Shown: positions 1 to 9,570 of the stretch, in pieces
How the letters are laid out: every line of letters begins with the position of its first letter
How positions within the stretch are numbered: the stretch's first letter is position 1
Assembly: GCA_947628795.1 (NCBI GenBank)
Contig: CANRBF010000005.1
Coordinates: 62,001-126,000 of the forward strand
Direction: 5' to 3'
Source: an uncultured Monoglobus sp.
Lineage (GTDB): Bacteria > Bacillota > Clostridia > Monoglobales > Monoglobaceae
DNA length: 64,000 bases
Position numbers and translations under genes: made by a program
The notes under the pieces: model-generated
Databases searched by the model: none
What the model was told of the DNA's origin: nothing
Seen by the model: only the letters and a program-made list of their open reading frames with translations

Positions 1-139
1 GCTCTGTTTGGACTGCCTGCACCTGAGCGGTCTGCGGCTCGGCGTTATCGTTCGTCGCCGCCAGGACCGCCGCGTTCGGAGCGCAGGTCAGCAGCATCGC
101 GGCTGCCGCGAAGGCTGAGATTGTTTTCCGTGCTTTCAT
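1..139 (-). CDS. Exported protein, N-terminus only
   Basis: Runs off the left edge; only 46 codons are visible. The product begins MKARKTISAFAAAAM and continues with a hydrophobic Ala/Leu stretch ending in AVLAA, a typical Sec signal peptide with cleavage near residue 28. After that comes a polar stretch rich in Gln, Thr and Asn. GGAGG lies 7 bases upstream of the ATG. It is divergent from the AraC-type regulator at 280, so the two may share control through the 140-bp gap. The signal peptide style matches the secreted pectinases in the window. The function cannot be told. Confidence 0.75.
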   Translation of the reverse strand, partial: MKARKTISAFAAAAMLLTCAPNAAVLAATNDNAEPQTAQVQAVQTE

Positions 140-191
140 GATTTTTCCTCCTTATTATTTGAAAATTAACACTTAATTAATATTTTCCTAC

Positions 192-220
192 TTGAAATAT
201 ACCACAAATGTTGATATAAT
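192..220 (+). promoter_or_regulatory. Sigma-A promoter of the AraC regulator
   Basis: TTGAAA (192-197), 17-base spacer, TATAAT (215-220). Transcription would start near 227 and leave a 5' leader of about 53 bases before the ATG at 280. Confidence 0.7.
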
Positions 221-279
221 TAAAGTCATAATATAGATAATTTGAGACAAAAAGTGAACAGAAGGGAGATACGCGGAAA

Positions 280-1083
280 ATGCTTCCGGTTTATGAGATA
301 AGACCGTCGGATCTGACGGTCAAGCGTAACGATTATCAGCTGAGTTATCCCGAGCATATGCACGAATACATAGAGATAATATATGTATATAAGGGCGTTC
401 AGCGCGTCAGCATCGAAAACGATGATTTCGAGATCCGAGAAGGAGGTCTGGCGGCGGTGTTCCCGGAGACGGTCCACTCGTTCTCGGCGCCCGACGGACA
501 GGACAAAAAGAATAATGATGTTCTGATACTTATGTGCGCGCCAAAAATGTTCGGCGGTCTGTTCCCAAATCTTAAGGACTTCAGACCCGAAGATCCGACG
601 CTCGACAAGTCGGAAATATGCGATGAGTTCCGCTGCGCTCTCAATAATATAAGGCCGGGCGACAGCTTTGAAATAACGTTTTCGTGGGCCTGCGTGATAA
701 TTTCATATCTGCTCAGAGCGCTGACCCTGAGCCGCAAGTCGGAGGGGCCTGTTACAGACATAACGTATAAGATCATAAAATATATCGAGCAGAATTTCAC
801 CGAGACAGTGACGCGTCGGAGCCTGGCCGAGCATTTCAATGTGAGCGAGACCTATATATCCGCCATCTTCAGCCGAAAGTTCAAGATGAACCTTCGGAAT
901 TATCTCGGCTTGATACGCGCCGAGTACGCGGCCGGGCTGATCCGATCAACCAATGAGAGCTTTACGATGATAAGCCAGCAGGCCGGATTTGAAAACACAA
1001 GGACCTTCAATCGCATGTTTAAGGCGGTGTACGGCCGCACTCCCGGGGAATACCGAAAGAATATAAGTCAGCTTATTAAATAA
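280..1083 (+). CDS. AraC-family transcriptional regulator
   Basis: 267 residues. An N-terminal cupin-like sensor domain (about 1-150) contains HMHEYIEIIYVYKG, the usual double-His start of the sugar-binding pocket. The C-terminal part (about 165-267) carries two helix-turn-helix units, including RRSLAEHFNVSETYIS and the family signature region ending GRTPGEYRK. Such proteins are one-component regulators, usually activators of carbohydrate genes. It lies just upstream of a MalT-like regulator and a pectate lyase, so a role in pectin gene control is plausible but inferred. GGGAG lies about 11 bases before the ATG. Confidence 0.9.
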   Translation: MLPVYEIRPSDLTVKRNDYQLSYPEHMHEYIEIIYVYKGVQRVSIENDDFEIREGGLAAVFPETVHSFSAPDGQDKKNNDVLILMCAPKMFGGLFPNLKDFRPEDPTLDKSEICDEFRCALNNIRPGDSFEITFSWACVIISYLLRALTLSRKSEGPVTDITYKIIKYIEQNFTETVTRRSLAEHFNVSETYISAIFSRKFKMNLRNYLGLIRAEYAAGLIRSTNESFTMISQQAGFENTRTFNRMFKAVYGRTPGEYRKNISQLIK

Positions 1084-1117
1084 CCGCTGATAGCTTGATA
1101 AACTGTACTTTGGTACG

Positions 1118-1146
1118 GTGACAGCGAATTTACGGCATGTTATAAT
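1118..1146 (+). promoter_or_regulatory. Promoter of the LuxR/MalT-like regulator
   Basis: GTGACA (1118-1123), 17-base spacer, TATAAT (1141-1146), with an extended -10 TG at 1138-1139. A short GTAC/GTAC hairpin lies just upstream. Confidence 0.6.
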
Positions 1147-1168
1147 ATGAAGTGAGGAGGTACAGCTT

Positions 1169-3544
1169 ATGAACGGCGGCAAACTGATTATCAGGACGCG
1201 GCTTATTGAAAGGCTGAACAAAGAGCTGAAACACAAAAAAATCGTGTATTTCGGCGCGAGTTTGGGTTGGGGAAAGACCACTGCCGTCAGGCAGTATCTT
1301 GACTCAAACAACTGTGATTACTTTTATGTTTCCGCGCGGACGAGCGATTGGTTCAGCGCGGTCCGAGAGGCCGCGGCGGACGGAGCGGAGCATATAGTTA
1401 TCGACGATATACATAAGGCCTTTTCAAAAGGCGGAGAGCTTTCCGAGCTTATCGCCGCTTCGGTTCCGAAAACCGCGTTTTATATTATCGGACGAGCGCC
1501 GCTGCCTTCATACTTAAAAGCGTTTTACAGCACCCGACAGCTCGCTGTCTATAATGAAACTCTCTTTGCCTATAATGACGACGAGCTGAACGCTTTGATG
1601 AGACTGTACCGCCTCGATTTAACCCCGAATATCCTGCACGAGATTCGCGAGTTTACCGGCGGTTGGATACTTGGCCCGGTATTCTTGTTTGAAAAGGGCG
1701 GAGACTTCAGCGCGGGCTTTACCGAAGAGCAGAAGCAACTGTTAAGTCTTGACGTTTATCAGTATGCGGATCACGCGTTTTTCTCGGAGCTTCCGCCCGA
1801 AGTGCAGGAGATCTTACTGAACGTTGCTCATGTTGACGAGTTTACGCTTGTCCATGCTCAAATGCTGTGCGGCGACCCCGGCATAAAGCAGTGGCTCGAG
1901 CGGGCGCTTGACTTGAGCGGTTTTTTGTATTTCACCCCTCCCGACAAATTCGAGTTTGGAAAATACGCGGCTCCCTATATGAAATGGAAGCAGCAAAAAG
2001 AGCTGAGCGACGACGCTCTGGCGAGGCAGTACGAGATATCGGCGCTTTATTACACTCTGAACGACGACATAAAGAGCGCGCTCAAATTTTACAATATGGC
2101 GGGAAACACCCGAAAGATCGCCGAGCTGCTTTTAAAAAGCACGCGCAGCAACTCAAGCATGAGTTTCTTTTATGACCTGCGCGAATATTTTTTCGCGCTT
2201 CCCGACGAGACTGTGGCGCAGTATCCCGAGCTTATCAGCATGATTTCAATGATATATTCCGGCATGTGCAATGTGGATGAGAGCGAGCGCTATTTTGACA
2301 TGCTCGTGGGTATCGAAAAAGACAAAAAAAGCGACGCGGCCCTTAAAAAGCGCGCCCGCGAGGAGATAGCGTATCTCACGATCTCTCTGCCCCACCGCGG
2401 CTCAAACAGTATTGTCAAGATAGTAAAGAGCCTTGCGGCGATCATTTCCAGCCGCGATATGAGCCTCAACACCATGAGCGTCACCGGGGACATGCCCGGC
2501 CTTGTGAACGGCGGCAAGGATTTCAGCGAGTGGACAAAATCGGACAAATTTTTATATAAAACCATGCGAGTGCCCCTTCAGACGGTGGTCGGAAAAACCG
2601 CGCTGGGGCTGCCGGATATAGGTATCGGCGAAAGTTTGTTCCTGCATAATGCCGACGACAACTTCACCGAGGAGCTTACCTATCTCAGCCGCGGATTTTA
2701 CGACGCGGAAAAATGCGGGAACATCCAGCTGCAGTTCGCGGCTCTGGCTGTCATGGCCAAGATCCGCATAATTCGCGGAAACTTAAATGACGCCCTTGAC
2801 CTGATAGACAGATTCGAAAAGAAAATACCGAAAACGGCCGAGATCAGAAAAAATATGAGCGCGTTTTTGACAAACATCCGCATGCTTTCCGGAGAGGAGG
2901 AGAGCATGATGACCTGGCTCAAAAACGAGGCGCCCGACGAGCTTGAGCCGTTCTGCATCAACTATCGTTACCGATACATGACAAAGATCAGAGTGTACAC
3001 CGCGATCGAAAAATACGACGAGGCTCTCGCGCTGCTCGGCAGGTGTGACAAATACTTTATAGAGTATGACAGGCCGTATATGCACATCGAGGCGTTGATA
3101 CTGCGGGCCGTGATCCTGGATCGTCTTAATGACGCGGCGTGGGACGAGGCTTTTTCCGAGGCGCTTAAACTGTGCGAGGAATACCGTTTTGTGCGCGTTC
3201 TGTCGGATTTCGGCGTGGCGGTCCTGCATTTGCTGCGCGCCACAAAGGCCGATATCAACAAGCCCTTCAAAAAGTCGCTGCTTGACTGCACCAAGAGACA
3301 GGCGGTGCTTTATCCGAGATATTTGCAGCCCGTGATGAGGATAGATTATAATCTGAGCGAGACCGAGCGCATGGTGCTCAAGCTGCTGTGCGACGGGCTT
3401 TCCAACGAGGAGATCGGCGATATAATGAATATTTCGCTCCGCACCGTCAAGTTCCATCTTACCAACATATACGGCAAAATGAACGTCAAAAACCGCTTCG
3501 CGGCGATCCGCGAGGCGCAGGTCAAAAAAATAATTACGCAATAA
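1169..3544 (+). CDS. LuxR-family (MalT-like) ATP-binding transcriptional regulator
   Basis: 791 residues, the size of MalT-type STAND regulators. The N-terminal nucleotide-binding part has a P-loop-like GASLGWGKTT (about 31-40) and HIVIDDIH as the Walker B region. A long helical, TPR-like middle follows. The C-terminus (about 727-788) is a LuxR helix-turn-helix with LSETERMVLKLLCDGLS and RTVKFHLTNIYGKM. Family members oligomerise on binding ATP plus an inducer and then activate transcription. Its neighbour is a PL1 pectate lyase, so an inducer from pectin is a reasonable guess, not shown. GAGGAGG precedes the ATG and a terminator follows directly. Confidence 0.88.
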   Translation: MNGGKLIIRTRLIERLNKELKHKKIVYFGASLGWGKTTAVRQYLDSNNCDYFYVSARTSDWFSAVREAAADGAEHIVIDDIHKAFSKGGELSELIAASVPKTAFYIIGRAPLPSYLKAFYSTRQLAVYNETLFAYNDDELNALMRLYRLDLTPNILHEIREFTGGWILGPVFLFEKGGDFSAGFTEEQKQLLSLDVYQYADHAFFSELPPEVQEILLNVAHVDEFTLVHAQMLCGDPGIKQWLERALDLSGFLYFTPPDKFEFGKYAAPYMKWKQQKELSDDALARQYEISALYYTLNDDIKSALKFYNMAGNTRKIAELLLKSTRSNSSMSFFYDLREYFFALPDETVAQYPELISMISMIYSGMCNVDESERYFDMLVGIEKDKKSDAALKKRAREEIAYLTISLPHRGSNSIVKIVKSLAAIISSRDMSLNTMSVTGDMPGLVNGGKDFSEWTKSDKFLYKTMRVPLQTVVGKTALGLPDIGIGESLFLHNADDNFTEELTYLSRGFYDAEKCGNIQLQFAALAVMAKIRIIRGNLNDALDLIDRFEKKIPKTAEIRKNMSAFLTNIRMLSGEEESMMTWLKNEAPDELEPFCINYRYRYMTKIRVYTAIEKYDEALALLGRCDKYFIEYDRPYMHIEALILRAVILDRLNDAAWDEAFSEALKLCEEYRFVRVLSDFGVAVLHLLRATKADINKPFKKSLLDCTKRQAVLYPRYLQPVMRIDYNLSETERMVLKLLCDGLSNEEIGDIMNISLRTVKFHLTNIYGKMNVKNRFAAIREAQVKKIITQ

Positions 3545-3568
3545 AAGCGCGATATCCGCGCTTTTTTT
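3545..3568 (+). terminator. Rho-independent terminator
   Basis: AGCGCG/CGCGCT hairpin with a run of seven T, directly after the LuxR-type regulator stop codon. Confidence 0.85.
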
Positions 3569-3598
3569 GTTTTGGGTCTTTTATTTTTTGAAAATGTA

Positions 3599-3607
3599 TG
3601 TTATAAT
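3599..3607 (+). promoter_or_regulatory. Extended -10 promoter of the pectate lyase operon
   Basis: TGTTATAAT is a full extended -10 box. The -35 region (TTTTAT, 3579-3584) is weak, which suits activator dependence. Confidence 0.5.
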
Positions 3608-3639
3608 GTTCCATATATGATTTTTAAGGAGGTACGAAC

Positions 3640-6600
3640 ATGAGACACTGCATAATTTTTAAAAGAGCGCTGTGCGCTTTTACGGCGATTATTTTCCTTG
3701 CGTTTTCCTTAATGTGCACGCCGGCGCTCGCGGACGAGAGCGGAGAGGCGTACTATACCAAAGATCCGATCATAACAGACGGAAAAACAGTCACCGCGGA
3801 GATCGCGAACGGAAGCGGCGAAAACGTGATGTTTATCGCGGCCGCGTACGAAAACGGAGTTGTGGCGGACGCCGAGACTCAAACGATCCCATCGGGTGCC
3901 GGAAACACCGAGGCTCGGGTCGAGTTTGACAAGGAGTATACCGATATCAGATGCTACCTCTGGTCAGAGAGCAGCATAGAGCCGTACGGCGACGTGACCG
4001 ACGCCCTGCCCGATCTGCTGCTCGCGTTCCCGGGAGCCGAGGGCGGCGGAAAATTTTCGCCCGGCGCCAGAGGCGCGCTGCCCGGAGGAAAGCTCGAGGT
4101 GTATCATGTGACGAAGCTCGAGGACTCGGGCAAAGGCACCCTGCGCGACGCGGTTTCAAAGTCGGGCAGGATCGTGGTGTTTGACATAAGCGGCACGATC
4201 GAGCTCAAAAGCGATATAAGTATGAACAGAAACAACGTCACGATACTGGGCCAGACCGCGCCCGGAGACGGCGTGACCGTCAGCGGCGGCTCTATCGTAA
4301 CAGGCGACGGAGTTAAGAATATAATAATAAGATACTTAAAGGTGCGTCCCACCGACAAAAACGGTCTTGAGCCCGACGGAATCGGCGGCAGATACGGTAC
4401 CGATATTATATTCGATCATGTAAGCACCTCGTGGTGCGTCGACGAGCTTTTGACCCTCTACGCGGGAGCGGCTCAGGACGCCAAGGCCGACAAGCCCGTC
4501 GGCAATCATCTTACGATACAGAACACGATCGGCAGCGAGAGCCTCCGTATGAGCAACCACACCAAGGGCGCCCACGGCTACGGCGCGATTTGGGGCGGCA
4601 CATACGCCAGTTATCTGAATAACCTGTTGGCGCATCACGACAGCCGCAGCCCCCGTCTCGACCGTCAGCTTGTCGCCACCGACGTGAGCAACAACGTGAT
4701 TTACAACTGGGGCCAGACCAACTCGGCTTACGGCGCCGAGCCGTATTCGAGCGCCAACGAGAAATCGACCGCCGACCAGAGGAACCCCTCAAACGTGAAC
4801 TGGGTCGGAAATTACTACAAGTCGGGCCCGTCCACCAGAGCGATGCTCAAAACAAGAATATTCGACGTGACCGAGCCTCTGACCGATACCGACAGAAAAT
4901 CGGTGTTCTATTTTGAAAATAATATCATCGACGGCATGGGCGAGGTAACAAATTATAAAGACAACAAGATAGTGAACAACTTTGCCGGAGCGGATTTCGC
5001 CGACAGCGAGATCGACATGGGCTATTACAAATACCGCCAGACCTCGGCCGAGGAAGCTCTTGATCGTGTTCTGAGCACCGCGGGAGCGACTTTGCCCAGA
5101 CGCGACGCCAACGACGCCAGGATAGTTAACGATGTTTTAAACGGCACCGGCAGAGTCATCAACAACGCCGGAGAGGTCGGCGGCCTGATACCCGTCGAGT
5201 CCGAGACGAGAGTGTTTGAGATACCCGCCGATTGGATGGCAAGCAACGGCTATACGGGCAAGGCCGAGACCGATATCACCGACAGCGGCTACACCGTTAT
5301 TGAGGAATACGTCAATTATCTGACCGAGGAGCAGAGCAAAACTCCGCCCACCAACGCGAATATTATTGTGCAGTCGCCCGCTATCGCGGCGCTCAGCGAC
5401 AATATCGAGGGCATGGAGGTCGACAACGGCGAGTGGACGGTCATCACCGAGGGCGAACCGCTGAGATACAAAGCGACGGCTATAGCGAGGGGCGGAAACG
5501 AAGTCACAAAAATGGAGCTCTACGACCGCAACTCCAAGATCGCGGATTATGACGGCTCGGCAATTGACAACGATATACAGCTCAATGCCGGAACTCATTA
5601 TCTCACCTGCCGCGCGATAAACACCCGCGGCGAAAAGACCCAGAGCACGACCTCGATCGTTTATGTCAAGTCGGCGGCGGCTCCGGGCAGCTACTCATTT
5701 GAGGAGATCAAGGAAAGCGGCTACACGGGATATGCCGGCAAGGGCGGCGCCTCGTTGGACGAGAAGGGCGTGTACACGATATACGGCTCGGGAAGGCTTA
5801 CCACCGATTCAAGCGACAGCTGCGGATTTATGTACAAAGAGGTCAGCGGCGACTTTGACGTGACCGTCAGAGTTGAGGAAATACCCAAATTTGAAAATCA
5901 GCAGGTGAGCGGTCTTATGGTGCGCTCGGGCATGAATCAGGGCGACATAATGGCTATGATAGGCGACGGTTGGGTGAAGAACGGCGAGAACGCCAGAATA
6001 CTGACCCGAAAGACCGAAAAAGGCTCGGCGCAGGAAATATATTTCAAAGACAAGAGCGGCGCGGCGGTTGACAATTCCGACGACAAGCACAGCAAGAGCA
6101 TGCCGAAATACATGAGGATAGAAAGAAAGGGCAACAGTCTGACGTTCAGCGTCTCGAACATGGGAATCGACTGGACAGACAACGACCGTCAGCCCGAGAC
6201 GATCGAATACGACGATTTGCCCGAGACTATGTATGTGGGTCTCGCCACCGATTCGGCGAGCGGAGTTTCGACAAAAGAGTATTTCTCGACCGCCAAGTTT
6301 AGCAATTTGATATTAAACGGCGAGAGAGACGTTGAGCCTCCCAAGAAAGGAACGGTTCCATTCTATGACGAGGAGTTTACCAATTCCGATTGGTTCTTCC
6401 CGTCGGGCAGCGGCCCCAAGAGTCTGGCCGAGACGCCTCTTGACGGAAACATCGGTGACGCTGCTCTGTTCTGGGGACCGTGCTCCAGAGATTTCGATCC
6501 TCAAAGCGCGGGCGTTGTCAAAGCGACGGCGGACTTTTTCACCAGAACCACGCCGAGGGTAGATCCGAATGCGGGCGCCAGATTTATGCTTCAGGGCATA

Positions 6601-6960
6601 AACGAAGCCGGCGAAACGGTCAAGATAAAGAGCGTATACGCTCAGCACTCTCTGGGATTCTTCGAAGATTATGACGATACTCCGTCAAATCCGACGATCA
6701 CTCCGACATCGGACGCCAAATATGATATCGAAAAGTGGTACAAGGTCGAGATGACCCTTGACTATAACACCGGTAAGGGAACGTACGCATTTAAGCCTTA
6801 TACCGAGTATAACTCGTCAACCGAAAAGTATGTGGCGGGAGACTCGATATTCGACCTCATGTTTGATTTTGACACGAGCGTGGCGGTCAGTCAGCTGCAT
6901 TTCGAGCGTCGAGGCGGTTTTGAGATGTACCTCGATAACGTCGGCGTGAGCGTCGAATAA
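3640..6960 (+). CDS. Secreted PL1-family pectate lyase, multidomain
   Basis: 1106 residues. A signal peptide (1 to about 31, ending PALADE) is followed by an approximately 80-residue module (about 40-125) with FIAAAYENG and RCYLWSES. The lyase domain starts with AFPGAEGGG at residue 129 and runs as a right-handed beta-helix to about 560; it contains TILGQTAPGDGV and FDHVSTSW, typical of the PL1 branch found in gut bacteria. An Ig-like linker follows, then a laminin-G/DUF1349-like domain (about 680-895; GFMYKEVSGDFDVTVRV) and a second sandwich domain to the end. It should cleave polygalacturonate by beta-elimination outside the cell. No anchor is visible. AAGGAGG precedes the ATG. Probably first gene of an operon reaching 11878. 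Confidence 0.88.
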   Translation: MRHCIIFKRALCAFTAIIFLAFSLMCTPALADESGEAYYTKDPIITDGKTVTAEIANGSGENVMFIAAAYENGVVADAETQTIPSGAGNTEARVEFDKEYTDIRCYLWSESSIEPYGDVTDALPDLLLAFPGAEGGGKFSPGARGALPGGKLEVYHVTKLEDSGKGTLRDAVSKSGRIVVFDISGTIELKSDISMNRNNVTILGQTAPGDGVTVSGGSIVTGDGVKNIIIRYLKVRPTDKNGLEPDGIGGRYGTDIIFDHVSTSWCVDELLTLYAGAAQDAKADKPVGNHLTIQNTIGSESLRMSNHTKGAHGYGAIWGGTYASYLNNLLAHHDSRSPRLDRQLVATDVSNNVIYNWGQTNSAYGAEPYSSANEKSTADQRNPSNVNWVGNYYKSGPSTRAMLKTRIFDVTEPLTDTDRKSVFYFENNIIDGMGEVTNYKDNKIVNNFAGADFADSEIDMGYYKYRQTSAEEALDRVLSTAGATLPRRDANDARIVNDVLNGTGRVINNAGEVGGLIPVESETRVFEIPADWMASNGYTGKAETDITDSGYTVIEEYVNYLTEEQSKTPPTNANIIVQSPAIAALSDNIEGMEVDNGEWTVITEGEPLRYKATAIARGGNEVTKMELYDRNSKIADYDGSAIDNDIQLNAGTHYLTCRAINTRGEKTQSTTSIVYVKSAAAPGSYSFEEIKESGYTGYAGKGGASLDEKGVYTIYGSGRLTTDSSDSCGFMYKEVSGDFDVTVRVEEIPKFENQQVSGLMVRSGMNQGDIMAMIGDGWVKNGENARILTRKTEKGSAQEIYFKDKSGAAVDNSDDKHSKSMPKYMRIERKGNSLTFSVSNMGIDWTDNDRQPETIEYDDLPETMYVGLATDSASGVSTKEYFSTAKFSNLILNGERDVEPPKKGTVPFYDEEFTNSDWFFPSGSGPKSLAETPLDGNIGDAALFWGPCSRDFDPQSAGVVKATADFFTRTTPRVDPNAGARFMLQGINEAGETVKIKSVYAQHSLGFFEDYDDTPSNPTITPTSDAKYDIEKWYKVEMTLDYNTGKGTYAFKPYTEYNSSTEKYVAGDSIFDLMFDFDTSVAVSQLHFERRGGFEMYLDNVGVSVE

Positions 6961-7008
6961 CGGTAAATTGGTAAATTATTAAGATAAGAAATATAAAGAG
7001 GTAAAGTT

Positions 7009-8697
7009 ATGTTTGATTTTGACAATTTTTGCTTTAGGTGCATGGGAGAGACCGAAAACGGCGTTTGCAAAATCTGCGGTTTCAACAACGGCGAATATGA
7101 AACGCCTCCCCATCATCTGAAGCCCAAAACGATCCTCAACGGAAAATATGTGATCGGCGCCGCGATGGGCGAGGGCGGATTCGGCATAACCTATGTGGGA
7201 TATGACCTCAACCTTGACATAAGGGTCGCCATAAAAGAGTATTTCCCGAGCGGCATGGTTACCCGCGGCACTGTCGGAGAGGGCAGCGTGACGCTGTATA
7301 CTTCCGGCGACCCGCATGAATACGAGGACGAAAAGAACAAGTTTTTGTTCGAGGCAAAAACTCTGGCGAAGTTCGACGATCTGCCGGGCATTGTGTCGGT
7401 TAGGGATTTCTTTAACGAAAACGGAACCGCGTATATCGTCATGGAGTTTATCGACGGTATCAGTCTAAAGGATTATCTCAAGAAAAACGGCGGAAAGATG
7501 AGCGTCGACAGAGCCTTGAGAATGACGGAGCCGCTTTTAAAGTCGCTGAGCCTGATACATAAGAGCGGAATAATACATCGTGACATAAGTCCCGACAATA
7601 TTATGATAACCAAAAAGGGCGAGATAAAGCTGCTTGATTTCGGCGCGGCGAGGGGCGTTTCTCTTGACGGCACCAAGAGCATGTCGGTGCAGCTGAAACA
7701 CGGCTACGCGCCCGAGGAACAGTACAGGAGCCACGGCAAGCAGGGTCCGTGGACCGATGTGTACGCCATATGCGCCACTATCTACCGCGCGATAACGGGG
7801 CAGGTCCCGGTCCAGTCGCTTGAGAGGATGTACGAGGATAACCTGGTCCCGCCCTCAAAAATGGGTGTGAATATCGACCCTCGGATCGAGGCGGCGCTGA
7901 TGAAGGGCATGGCGGTCTACGCGAGCGCCAGATATGAAAACGTTGACGATCTGTATAACGCGATATACCGCGGAGCGGCGGTTGATTATGACCCGAACCG
8001 CCGACCCGAGGGAGCCGACCCGAATCGGAATATAAGCGCGGGTCAGGGCTCGCCGAGAGGCGGATATCAACCCTCCGAGCAGCGGCCGCCCAAAAAGAAA
8101 ATTTCTCCCGTTTTGATCGCGGTCATGTCCGCGATGGGAGTGGTTGCCGCGGCGATAATAGTCGGTATTATTCTGATGTTCGGCTCGTCCGGCGGCGATG
8201 AACCGACGCAGACCGCCGCGGCGCCTCCGCCTACGGCGGCGCCGACGCCGACTTTGCCCCCGCCTCCGGTTTTCGGCGACTACAGCGCTTCAAGCACCAG
8301 AGGCGCCGATTACACCGCGGGCTATGCCAATTATTATTACGCCTCGTACGCCATAGACGGGGATATGACCACCGCCTGGTCGTGTGACAGAAATGTGGAG
8401 CTGACGCCCACGTACACGCTCAGAGCGGGCACAAAGCAGCATGTGAGCGGTATAAAGCTCACAAACGGCTATTGCAAGTCAAGCCAGACATACTATAAAA
8501 ACAGGAGAGTAACGCAGGTCGAGATATCGTATGAGGGCGGCAGCCAGATCGTTAATCTTCAGGAGGATGCTTACAGAGTTATGCAGGATATACCTCTCAC
8601 GGTCCCGGTCGACACCTCGTATATTTCAATCAGGGTCACTGACACGGTCTACGGCGACTGGAAGGATGTTGCGATCAGCGAGATCTCGGTATATTAG
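7009..8697 (+). CDS. Membrane Ser/Thr protein kinase with zinc ribbon and extracellular glycan-binding-like domain
   Basis: 562 residues. A zinc ribbon with two CxxC knuckles (CFRC and CKIC) opens the protein. The kinase domain (about 45-320) has the glycine loop GEGGFG, VAIK Lys76, HRD-type HRDISPDN (Asp192) and DFG Asp210, so it should be active. A Pro/Lys-rich linker, one membrane helix (about 363-390), a Pro/Thr linker and a C-terminal domain (about 423-562) follow. The last part, with YAIDGDMTTAW and GIKLTNGYCKS, resembles discoidin/NADase-type glycan-binding domains and would lie outside the cell. It follows the pectate lyase by 48 bp and precedes the M15 peptidase by 10 bp. A role in sensing wall or plant glycans is inferred. 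Confidence 0.87.
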   Translation: MFDFDNFCFRCMGETENGVCKICGFNNGEYETPPHHLKPKTILNGKYVIGAAMGEGGFGITYVGYDLNLDIRVAIKEYFPSGMVTRGTVGEGSVTLYTSGDPHEYEDEKNKFLFEAKTLAKFDDLPGIVSVRDFFNENGTAYIVMEFIDGISLKDYLKKNGGKMSVDRALRMTEPLLKSLSLIHKSGIIHRDISPDNIMITKKGEIKLLDFGAARGVSLDGTKSMSVQLKHGYAPEEQYRSHGKQGPWTDVYAICATIYRAITGQVPVQSLERMYEDNLVPPSKMGVNIDPRIEAALMKGMAVYASARYENVDDLYNAIYRGAAVDYDPNRRPEGADPNRNISAGQGSPRGGYQPSEQRPPKKKISPVLIAVMSAMGVVAAAIIVGIILMFGSSGGDEPTQTAAAPPPTAAPTPTLPPPPVFGDYSASSTRGADYTAGYANYYYASYAIDGDMTTAWSCDRNVELTPTYTLRAGTKQHVSGIKLTNGYCKSSQTYYKNRRVTQVEISYEGGSQIVNLQEDAYRVMQDIPLTVPVDTSYISIRVTDTVYGDWKDVAISEISVY

Positions 8698-8707
8698 GAG
8701 TTTTAGA

Positions 8708-9541
8708 ATGAGCAAAAAAAGAGATATTTCAACGGCCAAAGCCGTTATAACGGGGATCGTGTCGGGTGCGCTGCTGGTGCTTGCCGCCGCCTTGGTTATC
8801 ACGGCGCTCAAACATGGCGGCGCGAAAAAAGAAGCTTCGGCGGATAACGGAAACGCGGAGCCGAACATTCGGGCGGAAGAAGCGGCCGTGACTGAAGCGC
8901 CGACATCACCGCCGACCGAGACGCCCGGGCAGCCGGGCGGCAGAGGAAGTTGGCAGCCGATACCCGAGAGCGTGGTTTCGGAAATAACGGGAACATCGTA
9001 TCCGTCGGACGGCAGCGCGGTGATATCGCTTGACGAACTGGCGTATCTGACGATACCGTACCGCGATTTTGACGGCGGCTCTCAAACGGGCGAGATGATC
9101 GTGGCGAGAGATTTGGCCGACGAGGTGCTCGACATATTCGCCGAGCTTTATGAGATAGGTTATCCGATAGAGCGCATGCGGCTTGTTGACAAATACGGCG
9201 GCAGTGACTTCGCCTCGATCGAGGAGAACAACACGTCGGCCTTTAACTACAGAATGTCGACCGACGGCGGAACATCGCTTTCCAAGCACGCGCTGGGCCG
9301 CGCCATAGATATTAATCCTCAGATAAATCCCTATGTCAACGCAAACGGCACAGGCTCCCACGAGAACGCGGCCGAGTATTGGTCAAGAGACATCGGCACA
9401 TGGAGCGATGAGACAGCCAAAAGGGCGTATATCGGCCCGGGCACGGATATTTACAGGATATTCGTTGAGGAGCACGGCTGGGAATGGGGCGGAAGCTGGG
9501 AAAGCTACCGCGACTATCAGCATTTCCAGAAATTTAATTAA
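8708..9541 (+). CDS. M15-family metallopeptidase (D-Ala-D-Ala carboxypeptidase-like), membrane anchored
   Basis: 277 residues from the ATG at 8708, chosen because AGGAG lies 8 bases before it and MSKKRDISTAK leads straight into a membrane helix (about 12-34). A low-complexity Pro/Thr/Glu linker follows, then a catalytic domain (about 110-277). The zinc site of the M15C type is visible as SKHALGRAID (His and Asp) and the C-terminal DYQHFQKF (His). Such enzymes trim peptidoglycan stem peptides. It is 10 bp downstream of the membrane kinase, so regulation of wall turnover by that kinase is an attractive but unproved link. Confidence 0.85.
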   Translation: MSKKRDISTAKAVITGIVSGALLVLAAALVITALKHGGAKKEASADNGNAEPNIRAEEAAVTEAPTSPPTETPGQPGGRGSWQPIPESVVSEITGTSYPSDGSAVISLDELAYLTIPYRDFDGGSQTGEMIVARDLADEVLDIFAELYEIGYPIERMRLVDKYGGSDFASIEENNTSAFNYRMSTDGGTSLSKHALGRAIDINPQINPYVNANGTGSHENAAEYWSRDIGTWSDETAKRAYIGPGTDIYRIFVEEHGWEWGGSWESYRDYQHFQKFN

Positions 9542-9570
9542 AAAGTTAAACTCGGCATATCGGAGGTTAT

